Both the position numbers and the translations under genes were made by a program. Source: Agarilytica sp033852175 (lineage in GTDB: Bacteria; Pseudomonadota; Gammaproteobacteria; Pseudomonadales; Cellvibrionaceae). From it: a stretch of 64,000 nucleotides of DNA. How positions within the stretch are numbered: position 1 is the first letter of the stretch; each line of letters opens with the position of its first letter. Of this stretch, positions 16,114 through 25,106 are shown one piece after another. The notes beneath the pieces were generated by a model that had not been told where the DNA came from, ran no database searches, and saw nothing but the letters and a program-made list of their open reading frames with translations. The stretch is taken from the NCBI GenBank assembly GCA_033852175.1, contig JAWSUY010000030.1, positions 1 through 64,000 on the forward strand, given 5' to 3'.

Positions 16114-17279
16114 TAGTTAATCACCTCAGCCAACGCACTCACCAAGGATTCGATTTGGGACTTGCTATGCTCTGCTGTCAGAGTAATCCGTAAACGGGCG
16201 CTTCCTTTAGGTACTGTAGGCAGTCGGATAGCGGTAACCCAAAAGCCCTTTTCCTCCAAAGCGAGTGAAGCATCCAAAGTTTTTTGAGAGTCGCCCAATA
16301 TAATCGGCTGAATCGGCGTGGATGATTCCATTAAATTCAAACCTGCTGCCGCGCAGGCTTCCCGGAAATGTACGATAAGCAGACGAAGTCGTTCTCGCCT
16401 TTCGGGCTCCGCTTTTATCAGCTGCAAACTCATGCGAGCAGCCGCTGCAACGGCTGGCGGTAATGCCGTTGTGTAAATATACGAACGCGAAAATTGAATT
16501 AGAGTTTCAGCAAGCGCTTCACTGCCCGCAACAAACGCGCCGAAAGCCCCAAGAGCTTTACCGAGGGTGCCCATCAAAATTGGGGCTTCTGACTCTTGCA
16601 ATCCAAAGTGCTCTAAACTGCCGCCACCGTTTTGTCCAATGCAACCTAAGCCATGAGCATCGTCCACCATCAACCAAGCATCATGTTTTTTTGCCAAGCG
16701 AGACAAAGCTGGTAAATCCGCAAAATTACCGTCCATGCTAAACACGCCATCAACAGCGATCAGTTTTCGTCTGCCGTTGTGCTGCGTTAATTGCTGGTCA
16801 AGATGCTCGATATTATTGTGCTTGTAACGAATAAATTTCGCTGATGAGAGCAAACCGCCATCTAATAATGAAGCATGATTGAGTCGGTCCTGATAGATAA
16901 CATCTTGCCTAGACGTTAAGGCATTGATGACACCAAGGTTGGCCATATAACCGGTTGAAAACAGAACGGCTCGCGCCCTACCGGTAAAATCCGCCAGCTC
17001 TTCTTCTAATGCATGATGTTCATAGGAATGGCCGCAGACAAGATGAGATGCGCCACTACCAACACCATATTTATTCGCGGCATTTTTAAAGGCTTCAACC
17101 ACTTTTGGGTGGTTAGCCAAACCCAAGTAGTCATTACTGCAAAACGATAGGAGGGAGCGCTCACCTTTTTGCCGCAAAATTTGCTGCGGCGAATGAACCG
17201 CGACTCGCTGCCGGTATAACGATTGCTCGCGACGCTCATCTAACGCCGCTTGCAGAGTCAAATCTAAACCATTCGGCAT
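16113..17279 (-). CDS. bioF: 8-amino-7-oxononanoate synthase
   Basis: A 388-residue PLP enzyme joining pimeloyl-thioester and L-alanine. The Schiff-base lysine is Lys241 in MGTLGKALGAFG. VDDAHGLGCIG gives the Asp that holds the PLP ring and the neighbouring His. SFCSNDYLGLANH and GSGASHLVCGHSYEHHALE are family blocks. Its stop overlaps the start of bioHC, and it follows bioB after 38 bases. Confidence 0.95.
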   Translation of the reverse strand: MPNGLDLTLQAALDERREQSLYRQRVAVHSPQQILRQKGERSLLSFCSNDYLGLANHPKVVEAFKNAANKYGVGSGASHLVCGHSYEHHALEEELADFTGRARAVLFSTGYMANLGVINALTSRQDVIYQDRLNHASLLDGGLLSSAKFIRYKHNNIEHLDQQLTQHNGRRKLIAVDGVFSMDGNFADLPALSRLAKKHDAWLMVDDAHGLGCIGQNGGGSLEHFGLQESEAPILMGTLGKALGAFGAFVAGSEALAETLIQFSRSYIYTTALPPAVAAAARMSLQLIKAEPERRERLRLLIVHFREACAAAGLNLMESSTPIQPIILGDSQKTLDASLALEEKGFWVTAIRLPTVPKGSARLRITLTAEHSKSQIESLVSALAEVIN

Positions 17280-17317
17280 CTATCGACCCCACCAGCTAAC
17301 ATTCCGAACATCCTTCA

Positions 17318-18373
17318 TTAGCCAGCACTTGCGTCGTAAAAGACTGCGTCCATTGACGATTTTTCTGCTTGCGCTGAAAGGTTTTCGGCAAGCTGATCAT
17401 CCGTTTCTGCAGCTCTATATGGTTCTGGTGAAATACCCAAACGATTGAGTAAAGCCATATCTTTATTTTTCGTAGGGTTTGCCGTGGTGAGTAATTTCTC
17501 ACCGTAAAAAATTGAGTTTGCTCCAGCGAAAAAGGCCATCGCTTGCATTTGTTCATTCATTTCTTCACGTCCGGCAGACAGTCGTACGTGGGACTTCGCC
17601 ATTAATATTCGAGCAACGGCGATGGTGCGAATAAATTCAAAAGGGTCGAGATCATCGACCTCATCTAGGGGTGTACCTGCAACTTTAACTAACATATTGA
17701 TCGGGACTGACTCTGGCTGAGCAGGCATATTAGCGAGTTGCAGAAGTAAACCCACACGGTCTTTTTGCCCTTCTCCCATCCCAACAATGCCACCACTGCA
17801 TACCTTCATCCCGGCACCACGTACGTTGCCCAAAGTATTCAGCCGGTCTTCATAAGTTCGCGTTGTAATAATATCGCCATAATATTCGGGGGAAGTGTCT
17901 AGGTTATGGTTGTAATAATCGAGACCGGCATTAGACAATTCTTGCGCTTGGCCTTCGCTTAACATCCCCAGAGTCATGCAGGTTTCCATTCCTAACGCTT
18001 TAACTTCTTTGACCATATCCAAAACGTAAGGCATATCTTTCGCTTTTGGCGAACGCCAAGCGGCGCCCATGCAAAAACGTGTCGCGCCACCGGCTTTTGC
18101 CGCTTTAGCCTCTTCTAATACTTTCTCGACCGCCATTAGCTTTTCACGTTCTAGCCCTGTGTCATAGCGAGCACTCTGGGGGCAGTAGGCGCAATCTTCA
18201 GGACATGCGCCAGTTTTAACGGAGCATAAGGTCGAAATTTGCACTTCGTTTGGGTTGAAATTCTGGCGATGAACACTATGCGCCTGAAAGAGCAGGTCGT
18301 TGAATGGCAAGTCAAAAAGAGCCTGAACCTCTGGTCGTGTCCAGTCATTTCTTGTGACATTATCTGCATTCAT
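17318..18373 (-). CDS. bioB: Biotin synthase
   Basis: A 351-residue radical SAM enzyme that inserts sulphur into dethiobiotin. The cluster cysteines are Cys57, Cys61 and Cys64 (CPEDCAYC). FCMGAAWRSPK and YYNHNLDTSPE are BioB signatures. It is the first gene of the operon bioB-bioF-bioHC-bioD. The start at 18373 has an AAAGG ribosome site. A BirA operator lies about 160-190 bases upstream. bioA is not in the window. Confidence 0.97.
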   Translation of the reverse strand: MNADNVTRNDWTRPEVQALFDLPFNDLLFQAHSVHRQNFNPNEVQISTLCSVKTGACPEDCAYCPQSARYDTGLEREKLMAVEKVLEEAKAAKAGGATRFCMGAAWRSPKAKDMPYVLDMVKEVKALGMETCMTLGMLSEGQAQELSNAGLDYYNHNLDTSPEYYGDIITTRTYEDRLNTLGNVRGAGMKVCSGGIVGMGEGQKDRVGLLLQLANMPAQPESVPINMLVKVAGTPLDEVDDLDPFEFIRTIAVARILMAKSHVRLSAGREEMNEQMQAMAFFAGANSIFYGEKLLTTANPTKNKDMALLNRLGISPEPYRAAETDDQLAENLSAQAEKSSMDAVFYDASAG

Positions 18374-18499
18374 TGTTTGTAACCTTTATTAATGATCTTT
18401 CTAGTAGTTCGCGATCTAGCAGTTCGCTTTCTGATAATGATCTATCGCTTTCAATACCATGATTGACATGGTTTTCTTGGTGTACGCACCATACATCTG

Positions 18500-18536
18500 A
18501 TGCGATACTTTAATAAGTTACGAAGAGAGTTGTCAA
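18500..18536 (-). promoter_or_regulatory. Promoter of the biotin operon
   Basis: On the minus strand, a consensus -35 TTGACA (plus positions 18531-18536) lies inside the left half-site of the BirA operator. A candidate -10, TATTAA or TAAAGT, follows after 15 or 18 bases. Binding of BirA would cover the -35 box. Confidence 0.5.
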
Positions 18537-18562
18537 CCAAAAATGGACTTACAGGTTTACAA
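18530..18562. promoter_or_regulatory. BirA operator (bio box)
   Basis: TTGTCAACC, a 15-base spacer, then GGTTTACAA. The two half-sites are inverted and match the proteobacterial BirA consensus TTGTAAACC-N-GGTTTACAA with one change. It sits between divergent bioB and comF. It overlaps the predicted bio -35 and ends two bases before the comF ATG, so the biotin repressor may affect both genes. Confidence 0.88.
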
Positions 18563-18564
18563 GT

Positions 18565-19359
18565 ATGCTTAAGCTCAGTATAGCCGAGCGTTTAAAACAG
18601 GCCATCCCCCCACTTTTTAACGCTTTTTTACCCGAAACTTGCCACTTATGCTCTGGATCTTCCACCTCAAAGCTCTGCAAGCGCTGCTATGAGAGCCTCC
18701 CAAAGAATAACAAAGCCAGCTGTTCTATCTGCGATTTACCTCTATTACTCTCTGATTCGATCCTCTGCCACGACTGCATGCAGAAACCACCAAGTTTTGA
18801 CCTCGCGCTGTGTGCATGGCGCTACGAAGCCCCGATCAATCAACTCATAACCAGTATTAAAGAGAAACACGGTCATTTTTGGATACCAACCCTAAGCCAA
18901 CCTCTATTACGTAAAATACAAAGATGTTACATCCACACGGGCCGCTCTCATCAACCGCCGCACTCCCAGACTGCTAGAGAAAGCAGTATGGGGCCTCTTT
19001 ATTCTCTCCCCGACATTCTGGTTCCAATCCCCATTCATTGGACCAGCAAGGTGGTCAGAGGCTACAACCAAAGCCAGTTAATCGCACAACACTTAGCTTC
19101 CCAGGTAAAACGGCCAGTGAAATCAGTTCTGCAAAAACGAATTCGCACACCCGCACAAAAAGGACTGACTCGGCTGCAACGGCAGAGAAATTTACAATCA
19201 GGCTTTGTTTGCAAACAAACAGTAGAAGGGAAGCACATTGCGTTGATTGATGATGTCATGACAACCGGAGCAACAGCTGAAGCAGCCTCTCAATTGCTTA
19301 GGCAGCATGGAGCCATGCGCGTGGATATATGGGCCCTCGCCAGAACCCCGAAAGCCTAG
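18565..19359 (+). CDS. comF: ComF-family amidophosphoribosyltransferase-like protein
   Basis: A 264-residue ComF/GntX protein. The N-terminal zinc-finger-like part has paired cysteines (CHLC, CKRC, CSIC, CHDC; residues about 27-75). The C-terminal phosphoribosyltransferase domain has the PRPP loop IALIDDVMTTGAT. ComF proteins aid natural transformation in many bacteria, where they act with the DNA import machinery. The chosen ATG has no visible Shine-Dalgarno site and lies two bases after the BirA operator. A nine-codon upstream ORF (ATG 18543) overlaps it out of frame. Expression control by biotin is therefore a possibility, not shown. Confidence 0.88.
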   Translation: MLKLSIAERLKQAIPPLFNAFLPETCHLCSGSSTSKLCKRCYESLPKNNKASCSICDLPLLLSDSILCHDCMQKPPSFDLALCAWRYEAPINQLITSIKEKHGHFWIPTLSQPLLRKIQRCYIHTGRSHQPPHSQTARESSMGPLYSLPDILVPIPIHWTSKVVRGYNQSQLIAQHLASQVKRPVKSVLQKRIRTPAQKGLTRLQRQRNLQSGFVCKQTVEGKHIALIDDVMTTGATAEAASQLLRQHGAMRVDIWALARTPKA

Positions 19360-19483
19360 ACTGCGTACCTACCCTATGAGGAGTATTTCCTCTACGTTCA
19401 TTTTCGCACTTCTCACGCACCACATCCCCCAAACCCAGCAAATGACATTGTTGCTATACTGCTCATTTTTTGGGGAAGAAATT

Positions 19484-20461
19484 TTGGATCAAGCCGATTA
19501 CTCACGCCTAAGCCCAGATTTAGTATTAGACGCCATTGAGAGCATTGGCTTTCTGTCAGACGCACGTGTACTGACCCTTAACAGTTATGAAAATCGTGTG
19601 TATCAAATCGGTATTGAAGACGCGGAGCCGTTGATCGCTAAATTTTACCGGCCTGGCCGCTGGAGTAACGACCAAATTCTAGAAGAGCATCAATTTGCTT
19701 TCGAACTAGTCGAGCAGGAAATCCCTGTCATTGCCCCGATAATTAAAGAAGGGAAGAGTCTTTTTGAATATGAAAACTATCGTTTTGCTCTGTATGACCG
19801 ACGTGGTGGGCATGCTCCTGAATTAGAAAATTTGGACACTCTTTATACCTTAGGGCAGCAGTTGGGGCGCATTCACGCAATAGGCCAAATTAAGCCTTTC
19901 CAATATCGCCCTACTATTAGCATTAAGAGTTTCGCCGTTGAAAGTCGCAACTATATACTCGAACAAAATCTCATACCGAGTTCTTTAGTGGAGGCTTATA
20001 CCTCCCTCACGCAACACTTGTTAGAAAAAATAGAATCCCTATACAACGAGTCTCAGTACCGCACTATTAGGCTCCACGGTGATTGCCACCCTGGCAATGT
20101 CCTCGTCCGCGACAATAACTTACATATTGTCGATCTCGACGATGCCCGTAACGGCCCCGCTATACAAGATTTATGGATGCTGTTGAGCGGGGATCGAGCT
20201 CAGAAAACTTCCCAACTGTCGGCGATTCTAGAGGGATATGAAGAGTTTTGTGAATTTGAAAATAAGGAGATTCGCCTGATTGAGGTGTTTAGATCCATGC
20301 GTATGTTGCATTATTGTGGCTGGCTAGCTAAGCGCTGGAGCGACCCCGCTTTTCCTATGGCCTTCCCTTGGTTTAACACGGAAAACTATTGGGCAAGTCA
20401 TATTTTAGAGTTACGTGAACAGTTGGCAGCTCTTGACGAGCCGCCACTTGCACTCCAATAA
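19484..20461 (+). CDS. srkA: Stress response kinase A (YihE/RdoA family)
   Basis: A 325-residue protein kinase of the SrkA (YihE/RdoA) family. I chose the TTG at 19484 because a GGGGAAG ribosome site lies five bases upstream and the length then fits the E. coli protein (328). A frame start at 19307 would overlap comF and add unrelated residues. Family blocks: LNSYENRVYQ, the kinase lysine in LIAKFYRPGRW, the catalytic HGDCHPGNVL and the metal-binding VDLDDARNGPAIQDLWM. In E. coli this kinase protects cells from stress-induced death; here this is by homology. It is followed by a 424-base gap. Confidence 0.88.
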   Translation: MDQADYSRLSPDLVLDAIESIGFLSDARVLTLNSYENRVYQIGIEDAEPLIAKFYRPGRWSNDQILEEHQFAFELVEQEIPVIAPIIKEGKSLFEYENYRFALYDRRGGHAPELENLDTLYTLGQQLGRIHAIGQIKPFQYRPTISIKSFAVESRNYILEQNLIPSSLVEAYTSLTQHLLEKIESLYNESQYRTIRLHGDCHPGNVLVRDNNLHIVDLDDARNGPAIQDLWMLLSGDRAQKTSQLSAILEGYEEFCEFENKEIRLIEVFRSMRMLHYCGWLAKRWSDPAFPMAFPWFNTENYWASHILELREQLAALDEPPLALQ

Positions 20462-20885
20462 CGCCCTACAAATTGTGTATGAATACAAATTAGTGCTCAT
20501 TCACAAAACCCGGAAATCGTCGAATAATTTTACACTCTCGCATTCTACATCTTTGTCCCTCCAACATTTTGAGAGCAATAGAAGATAAGCCTTGAACTTT
20601 TTAGTCGCATCGGTTTTATCGATTTAACGCATGCACACAACCTTAACCGTTGACGCAATAAGCTTCTTTTTTGCACCATAATTAACCATTAGCAAACGTC
20701 GATTTCCGCCGAAAACATAAACACCCCTCTCCGATGTCGACCTGATTTACAAAACCAGCCCATTTCCCCCTTTCATTGACCAATGTTACTTGCCAGACCT
20801 TATCAGGACTTGGCTGGCACCCTTTTAGCTTTACACCACTCAACAAGAACAAACACTAATTTGTATTTGGGTTTTCGGGGTTAAC
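20462..20885. other. Intergenic region upstream of the small secreted protein
   Basis: A 424-base region with no gene that I can support. Its right end holds a sigma-54-like promoter (20814-20830). No binding site for an enhancer protein could be identified by eye, though there is room for one upstream. Confidence 0.4.
20814..20830 (+). promoter_or_regulatory. Sigma-54-type promoter candidate
   Basis: CTGGCACCCTTTTAGCT matches the -24/-12 consensus YTGGCACGNNNNTTGCW. TGGCAC is complete, the GG and GC elements have the required spacing, and one base in the -12 box differs (TAGC for TTGC). The predicted start is about 20841, 45 bases before the ATG of the 78-residue gene. Confidence 0.5.
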
Positions 20886-21122
20886 ATGACTAAATTACCA
20901 TTTATTATTTCATTCTCTGCATTGATATTTTTAGTTGCACCAACGCATACCTCTGCAGAAATAGCGGATATTGAACCGTCCTTTCATGGCGTGATTCATC
21001 CAGAAAAATCGATATCAAATTCCAGCCTAGATACCGCATTATCTAATCACGGCCTTGACCAAATGGGCCATGGTTTTTTAGTCCTCAGTATTGTTGCTTT
21101 TCTCGCGTTGCGGAAAAGATAA
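20886..21122 (+). CDS. Small exported protein with C-terminal sorting-signal-like tail
   Basis: A 78-residue protein. Residues 1-24 form a signal peptide (likely cut after THTSA). The mature part is only about 54 residues. It ends in a short hydrophobic helix (FLVLSIVAFLAL) followed by RKR. This layout (short motif, helix, basic end) resembles CTERM protein-sorting tails such as GlyGly-CTERM or PEP-CTERM, although the diagnostic motif is not clear (MGHG precedes the helix). No family is recognised. The ribosome site GGGG is five bases upstream. A sigma-54-like promoter sits upstream. Confidence 0.6.
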   Translation: MTKLPFIISFSALIFLVAPTHTSAEIADIEPSFHGVIHPEKSISNSSLDTALSNHGLDQMGHGFLVLSIVAFLALRKR

Positions 21123-21383
21123 AACTCGGCCCCTATTCATATTTCTGAAGCGAGACTCATCCAAAAATTTCTGAATCTTTATGATGCTGCTCTTACAGCA
21201 TTGTTCTTTCGCCTGCGCTACCGCCAAAAAATCATTTACCTTTTTATCAATAATTCCTATATAACCGGCAAACGTTTTAATTGCGTTTGAAACCTTATTC
21301 TTTCATTCTTGTCATCTATTAAAGCAAGTGAGCTCTCAGGGCCAAACTTTTATCATAAACACGATTAACGAGAGCCATTTATA

Positions 21384-22217
21384 ATGAACAAAAAAAATAG
21401 CATTATTGTACTCAGCATACTATTGATCGGCGTCGCTGCCCTTGTATTACTGCGAGGGGTCTTAGTTAAAGAGGAACCCGTTAAACCAGCTCCATTTTCT
21501 ACGTCTACACCAGAGCCTCACGCCACCCAAACACCAGGACCTACTATTGGCCCCGAACAGGCAATACAACCAACGATAACGCCTAAACCGCAGCCTACAG
21601 CGCCACCGCTCAATGACAGCGACGCCCATATACAATCTCGACTCGGTAGCACCCCAAAAGGAACAGAGCTTCTTTCCTTTCTCACCGACGAAGAGATTGT
21701 ACGAAAAATTGTACGAGCAGTGTATGGTTTAAGTGAAGGCAGAATAGTTAAAGAATACCGCCCCATCACATCACCAGAAAAGCGATTTTCGACAATTAAA
21801 ATTGGGCAGCAAACTGAAGACAGCCAACAGGAGCTTTACCGAATATCTCAAGATAACTACGCCCGCTACGAAAAATATATCGCCTTATTGGCTGCGGTTA
21901 ACAGCCCGTATATGATCACGCTGTATCAGTTTTATTTGCCAACATTTGAAACTGCCTACCAAGAACTGGGCGTTCCCCTGGGGGATTTTCATCACTCACT
22001 GATAAAAGCCGTAAACCTACTGATAAGTACCCCGGACTCACTCGACGACCTATTACTTGTAAGACCCAGCGTTATGTACAAATATTCCGACCCCTCACTC
22101 GAAAAACTCCCGTCAGCTCATAAGCTGATGCTAAGAATGGGACAGAAAAATAGAGTCGCACTAAAATTAGAGTTGCACGTTCTGAAAGAGCGGCTGGAAC
22201 AGCTTATACTGGAGTGA
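21384..22217 (+). CDS. DUF3014 protein, membrane-anchored with Pro/Thr-rich linker
   Basis: A 277-residue protein. One N-terminal membrane helix (residues 5-27) is followed by a periplasmic linker of about 45 residues rich in Pro, Thr and Gln. The C-terminal 190 residues match the DUF3014 family. The characteristic blocks are LLSFLTDEEIVRKIVRAVYG, LSEGRIVKEYRP, NYARYEKYIALL, AYQELGVPLGDFH, and LEKLPSAHKLMLRMG near the end. Function unknown; the protein probably acts at the inner membrane facing the periplasm. It is not in an evident operon. Confidence 0.85.
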   Translation: MNKKNSIIVLSILLIGVAALVLLRGVLVKEEPVKPAPFSTSTPEPHATQTPGPTIGPEQAIQPTITPKPQPTAPPLNDSDAHIQSRLGSTPKGTELLSFLTDEEIVRKIVRAVYGLSEGRIVKEYRPITSPEKRFSTIKIGQQTEDSQQELYRISQDNYARYEKYIALLAAVNSPYMITLYQFYLPTFETAYQELGVPLGDFHHSLIKAVNLLISTPDSLDDLLLVRPSVMYKYSDPSLEKLPSAHKLMLRMGQKNRVALKLELHVLKERLEQLILE

Positions 22218-22382
22218 AATTGAGAATACTTAAACCTGCCCATCAGAGAAACTAGAGGTTATACATTATTTCAATAAGCTATGCGGGCGTTTTGCAGAAT
22301 GCCCAATTAAGCCTTAACGCCGTAACTGTCAAGAAACAGAGCTCGCATTAAGATTAATTTTTTATGACTGAATTCTATAGCT

Positions 22383-22457
22383 GAGCTCACTAGACTGAAG
22401 GGGCTAGGATTGAAGGCGCTAAGATTGAACCACCTATGATTGAAGTCTAGTGAGCTC
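22383..22457. repeat. 14-bp inverted repeat enclosing three 16-base direct repeats
   Basis: GAGCTCACTAGACT (22383-22396) and AGTCTAGTGAGCTC (22444-22457) are perfect inverted repeats. The 47 bases between contain three imperfect tandem copies of about 16 bases, each carrying GATTGAA. The right arm is inside the 3' end of the GGDEF-EAL gene (it encodes the ELTRL tail), so the structure spans the stop codon. It could act as a terminator or be a repeat expansion. Confidence 0.7.
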
Positions 22458-25106
22458 AACAGGCCGCCGAAGCGCCCACTCACTATTCAACAACCAATTG
22501 ACGGTATTCGCTACGCTGCTGGGGCGAGCAATATGATACCCCTGCACGATGTCACAATTTAGGGATTCTAAAAGCTCTAAGGTCTTTTGATCTTCTAAGC
22601 CTTCGGCTACTACAACAAAACCCAGATCGTGACACATATTGATGGTTGTTCTAACAATTGTCTCATCGTCTTTATTATTCACAATATCTCCGACAAATGA
22701 TCGATCGATTTTTATCTCTTGAACAGGAAGCCTTCGAATGTAAGAAAGAGACGAATGCCCAGTACCGAAATCATCAATAGAAAGCCTAATGTTTGCATCG
22801 TGCAATGCGTTCAGAACTTTAAGCGCACCTTCTGGATCAATCATTGCGGCCGTCTCTGTAACCTCTAAAATCAGTCGGCTTGGCGCAATACCGTCTTCGC
22901 CCAGCATTTCACATACTTGTCGGCTGAAGCTTTGCTCTCGCAAATTTAATGCCGAAATATTCACTGATACAAATGCGTCGCAAGACAGCTCATCTAGCTG
23001 TCTACAAAATTTAGCCGCCCTTTTTATCACCCAAGCCGTCAGCGGTTTCATCAAACCCGTTTTTTCTGCCATCGGAATAAATTCATCTGGAGGCACTACT
23101 CCAAATTCGTGATGCGTCCAACGTAGCAAGCCTTCAAACCCGCACACGTATTTCCCCGTCAAATGAACTTGAGGCTGAAAATGAAGCTCTAGGCCATCAT
23201 GTTCCAACGCAGTTCTTAGCTCCGTCATCAACGTCAATCGTTTAGGGCTATATGGATTCATGGCTGGCTCATAAACCGCTATTGGTGAAACTCTCTGATC
23301 CGCTTTATCAAAGGCGACGAAGGCTTGCCGGAGTAAAATTTGAGGGTCCACATCATCGCCATCAAAACTACAGCCAACCAAAAAATTCAATTCCAATGCA
23401 AGGCCCATAAATTCAAGCGGCTCGGCCATTCGTCTAACCAAACTTTCCACTTCATCTAACATGTCATTTTTATTCGTATTGGCCAAACAAAAACAAAAAC
23501 TAACGCCTTCTATGTGCGCCACAAGACTGACATCGTTTTTCTTTTCTTCTATCGTTAAACAGTCTGATGATTTTGAGACGACCGTGTTGATCTGCTCTCC
23601 TATTCGACGTAATAATACATCGGCATTTCGATGCCCAAGGGTCTTATTCACATCGTCAAAACGGCGAATATGCAATAGCACGACGAGCAAGTGATTACCC
23701 GACTCTTTCTGCGCTTCAAAATGATGACGAACAGATTTTTCAAACAGTAATCGATTGGGCATGCCCGTTATCTCATGATGGCTTGCAGAATACACCAATT
23801 GAGTTTCAACATTTCGACGTTTATGAATTTCGTCAACATACTCTTGCTGAGCTTTCATTCGAGCATCTCGCTCAGAGTTGAATCGCGCAGCCAGAGCCAA
23901 GGAAAACAGCAACGTTTGCACCCCTGTACTCAACTGCAGGCCATATTCGACAAAGAAACTGCTACCGATCAATCCCAGCCTATTTAATACAGAGCTAGTT
24001 GCACCAATAAGAATGGCTACCCAAGCAATCGTATACAAACGAGCGCTACTGCTACCCTCCCCCCAACAACTCACCCCAGCAGCCATAGCGCTTACGGCAA
24101 TGGGTAACATCAGGATGACCGACATTCTCGTTGAAAGGTTATAAGGCAATATAATGGCGCCAATCATACTCAGCATCGCAATAACGATAAAACTCGACAA
24201 CAACCTTGACCAAAATTTACTGTGCTGAGGCAGCTGCAAAAAGCGAATTGTAAACACGCATATCGAAACCTGACTAAGCGGTACAATCAGCAAAATAAGC
24301 AGTTCATGGAAGCGAGGGTACTCAGATAATACATATTGGTAGGTGTATCCAAATAGACTTGCCATCAACACGCCGATACACGACACAAAAAACACATATG
24401 AGATAAATGAGCTGTCGCGCATGAGGAAAAACAGCATAAGATTAAACGCTGCCATGATGAGTAACACACCCAAATACAAAAAATTAATTGCGTTTGCACT
24501 AGCATCTTCAGCAAAGAACCTACGCTCATCCCATAAGGCTAACGGCACCTGTAGGGCCCCTTCAGTTTGCACCCTAAGGTACAAAAAATGTTCTTGTTCA
24601 CTTGAAAATTCGAGAGGAAATAAAAAATATCGATGATCTATCGGGCGATGATCAAAAGGCAAACCATCCCCGGTAGCGTAGGAGTGCGTCAATTGGTTAG
24701 CCGAAAAAAGATAAACCGATATCGTATCAAGTAATGGATACGACACCGCTAACAACCTTGGGATCGCCGCACGAGATAAGTTCACCAATTTAATTTTGAA
24801 CCAATGCACCTCATCTGTGTAGCCAAAATTGATAGCGCCATCAAATCTAACCCAATCTTGATCAGGAACCTGATTCACCTCAAACGCACTGAGAGAAGAG
24901 CTCTCTACCATGTAGCTGATATCGCTGTCGATGACCTTATGTTTTTGAGTTCTCAGCACTTCCTCCGCTAAGACCCCAAAGCTACAGAAAATGATAGAAA
25001 CCCCAATTAAAATACGACCGAATCTAGACAGCGAAATTACACGCCGCTCTCGACTCCGCTCGGGTTTCTTTGCGGAAGAGAGATGGAAATTACTCGAGAA
25101 CACCAC
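22434..25106 (-). CDS. 7TMR-DISM receptor with degenerate GGDEF and EAL domains
   Basis: An 890-residue membrane protein with a GTG start. After a signal-like helix come a periplasmic 7TMR-DISMED2-type sensory domain (about 50-190), seven transmembrane helices (about 200-400), a short coiled coil, a GGDEF domain (about 440-590) and an EAL domain (about 610-870). The GGDEF signature is destroyed (EGVSF), so no cyclase activity is expected. The EAL domain keeps FEGLLRW (Glu of EAL kept, Ala to Gly), IDDFGTGHSSL and IKIDRSF, so it probably degrades c-di-GMP. The extracellular domain may bind a carbohydrate or other ligand. The ribosome site is poor, and the exact start is uncertain. Confidence 0.88.
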   Translation of the reverse strand: MVFSSNFHLSSAKKPERSRERRVISLSRFGRILIGVSIIFCSFGVLAEEVLRTQKHKVIDSDISYMVESSSLSAFEVNQVPDQDWVRFDGAINFGYTDEVHWFKIKLVNLSRAAIPRLLAVSYPLLDTISVYLFSANQLTHSYATGDGLPFDHRPIDHRYFLFPLEFSSEQEHFLYLRVQTEGALQVPLALWDERRFFAEDASANAINFLYLGVLLIMAAFNLMLFFLMRDSSFISYVFFVSCIGVLMASLFGYTYQYVLSEYPRFHELLILLIVPLSQVSICVFTIRFLQLPQHSKFWSRLLSSFIVIAMLSMIGAIILPYNLSTRMSVILMLPIAVSAMAAGVSCWGEGSSSARLYTIAWVAILIGATSSVLNRLGLIGSSFFVEYGLQLSTGVQTLLFSLALAARFNSERDARMKAQQEYVDEIHKRRNVETQLVYSASHHEITGMPNRLLFEKSVRHHFEAQKESGNHLLVVLLHIRRFDDVNKTLGHRNADVLLRRIGEQINTVVSKSSDCLTIEEKKNDVSLVAHIEGVSFCFCLANTNKNDMLDEVESLVRRMAEPLEFMGLALELNFLVGCSFDGDDVDPQILLRQAFVAFDKADQRVSPIAVYEPAMNPYSPKRLTLMTELRTALEHDGLELHFQPQVHLTGKYVCGFEGLLRWTHHEFGVVPPDEFIPMAEKTGLMKPLTAWVIKRAAKFCRQLDELSCDAFVSVNISALNLREQSFSRQVCEMLGEDGIAPSRLILEVTETAAMIDPEGALKVLNALHDANIRLSIDDFGTGHSSLSYIRRLPVQEIKIDRSFVGDIVNNKDDETIVRTTINMCHDLGFVVVAEGLEDQKTLELLESLNCDIVQGYHIARPSSVANTVNWLLNSEWALRRPVELTRLQS

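Noticed and set aside
19307..19483. An N-terminal extension of the SrkA frame overlapping comF.
   Set aside because: The extension has no family similarity. The TTG at 19484 has a good ribosome site and gives the expected length.
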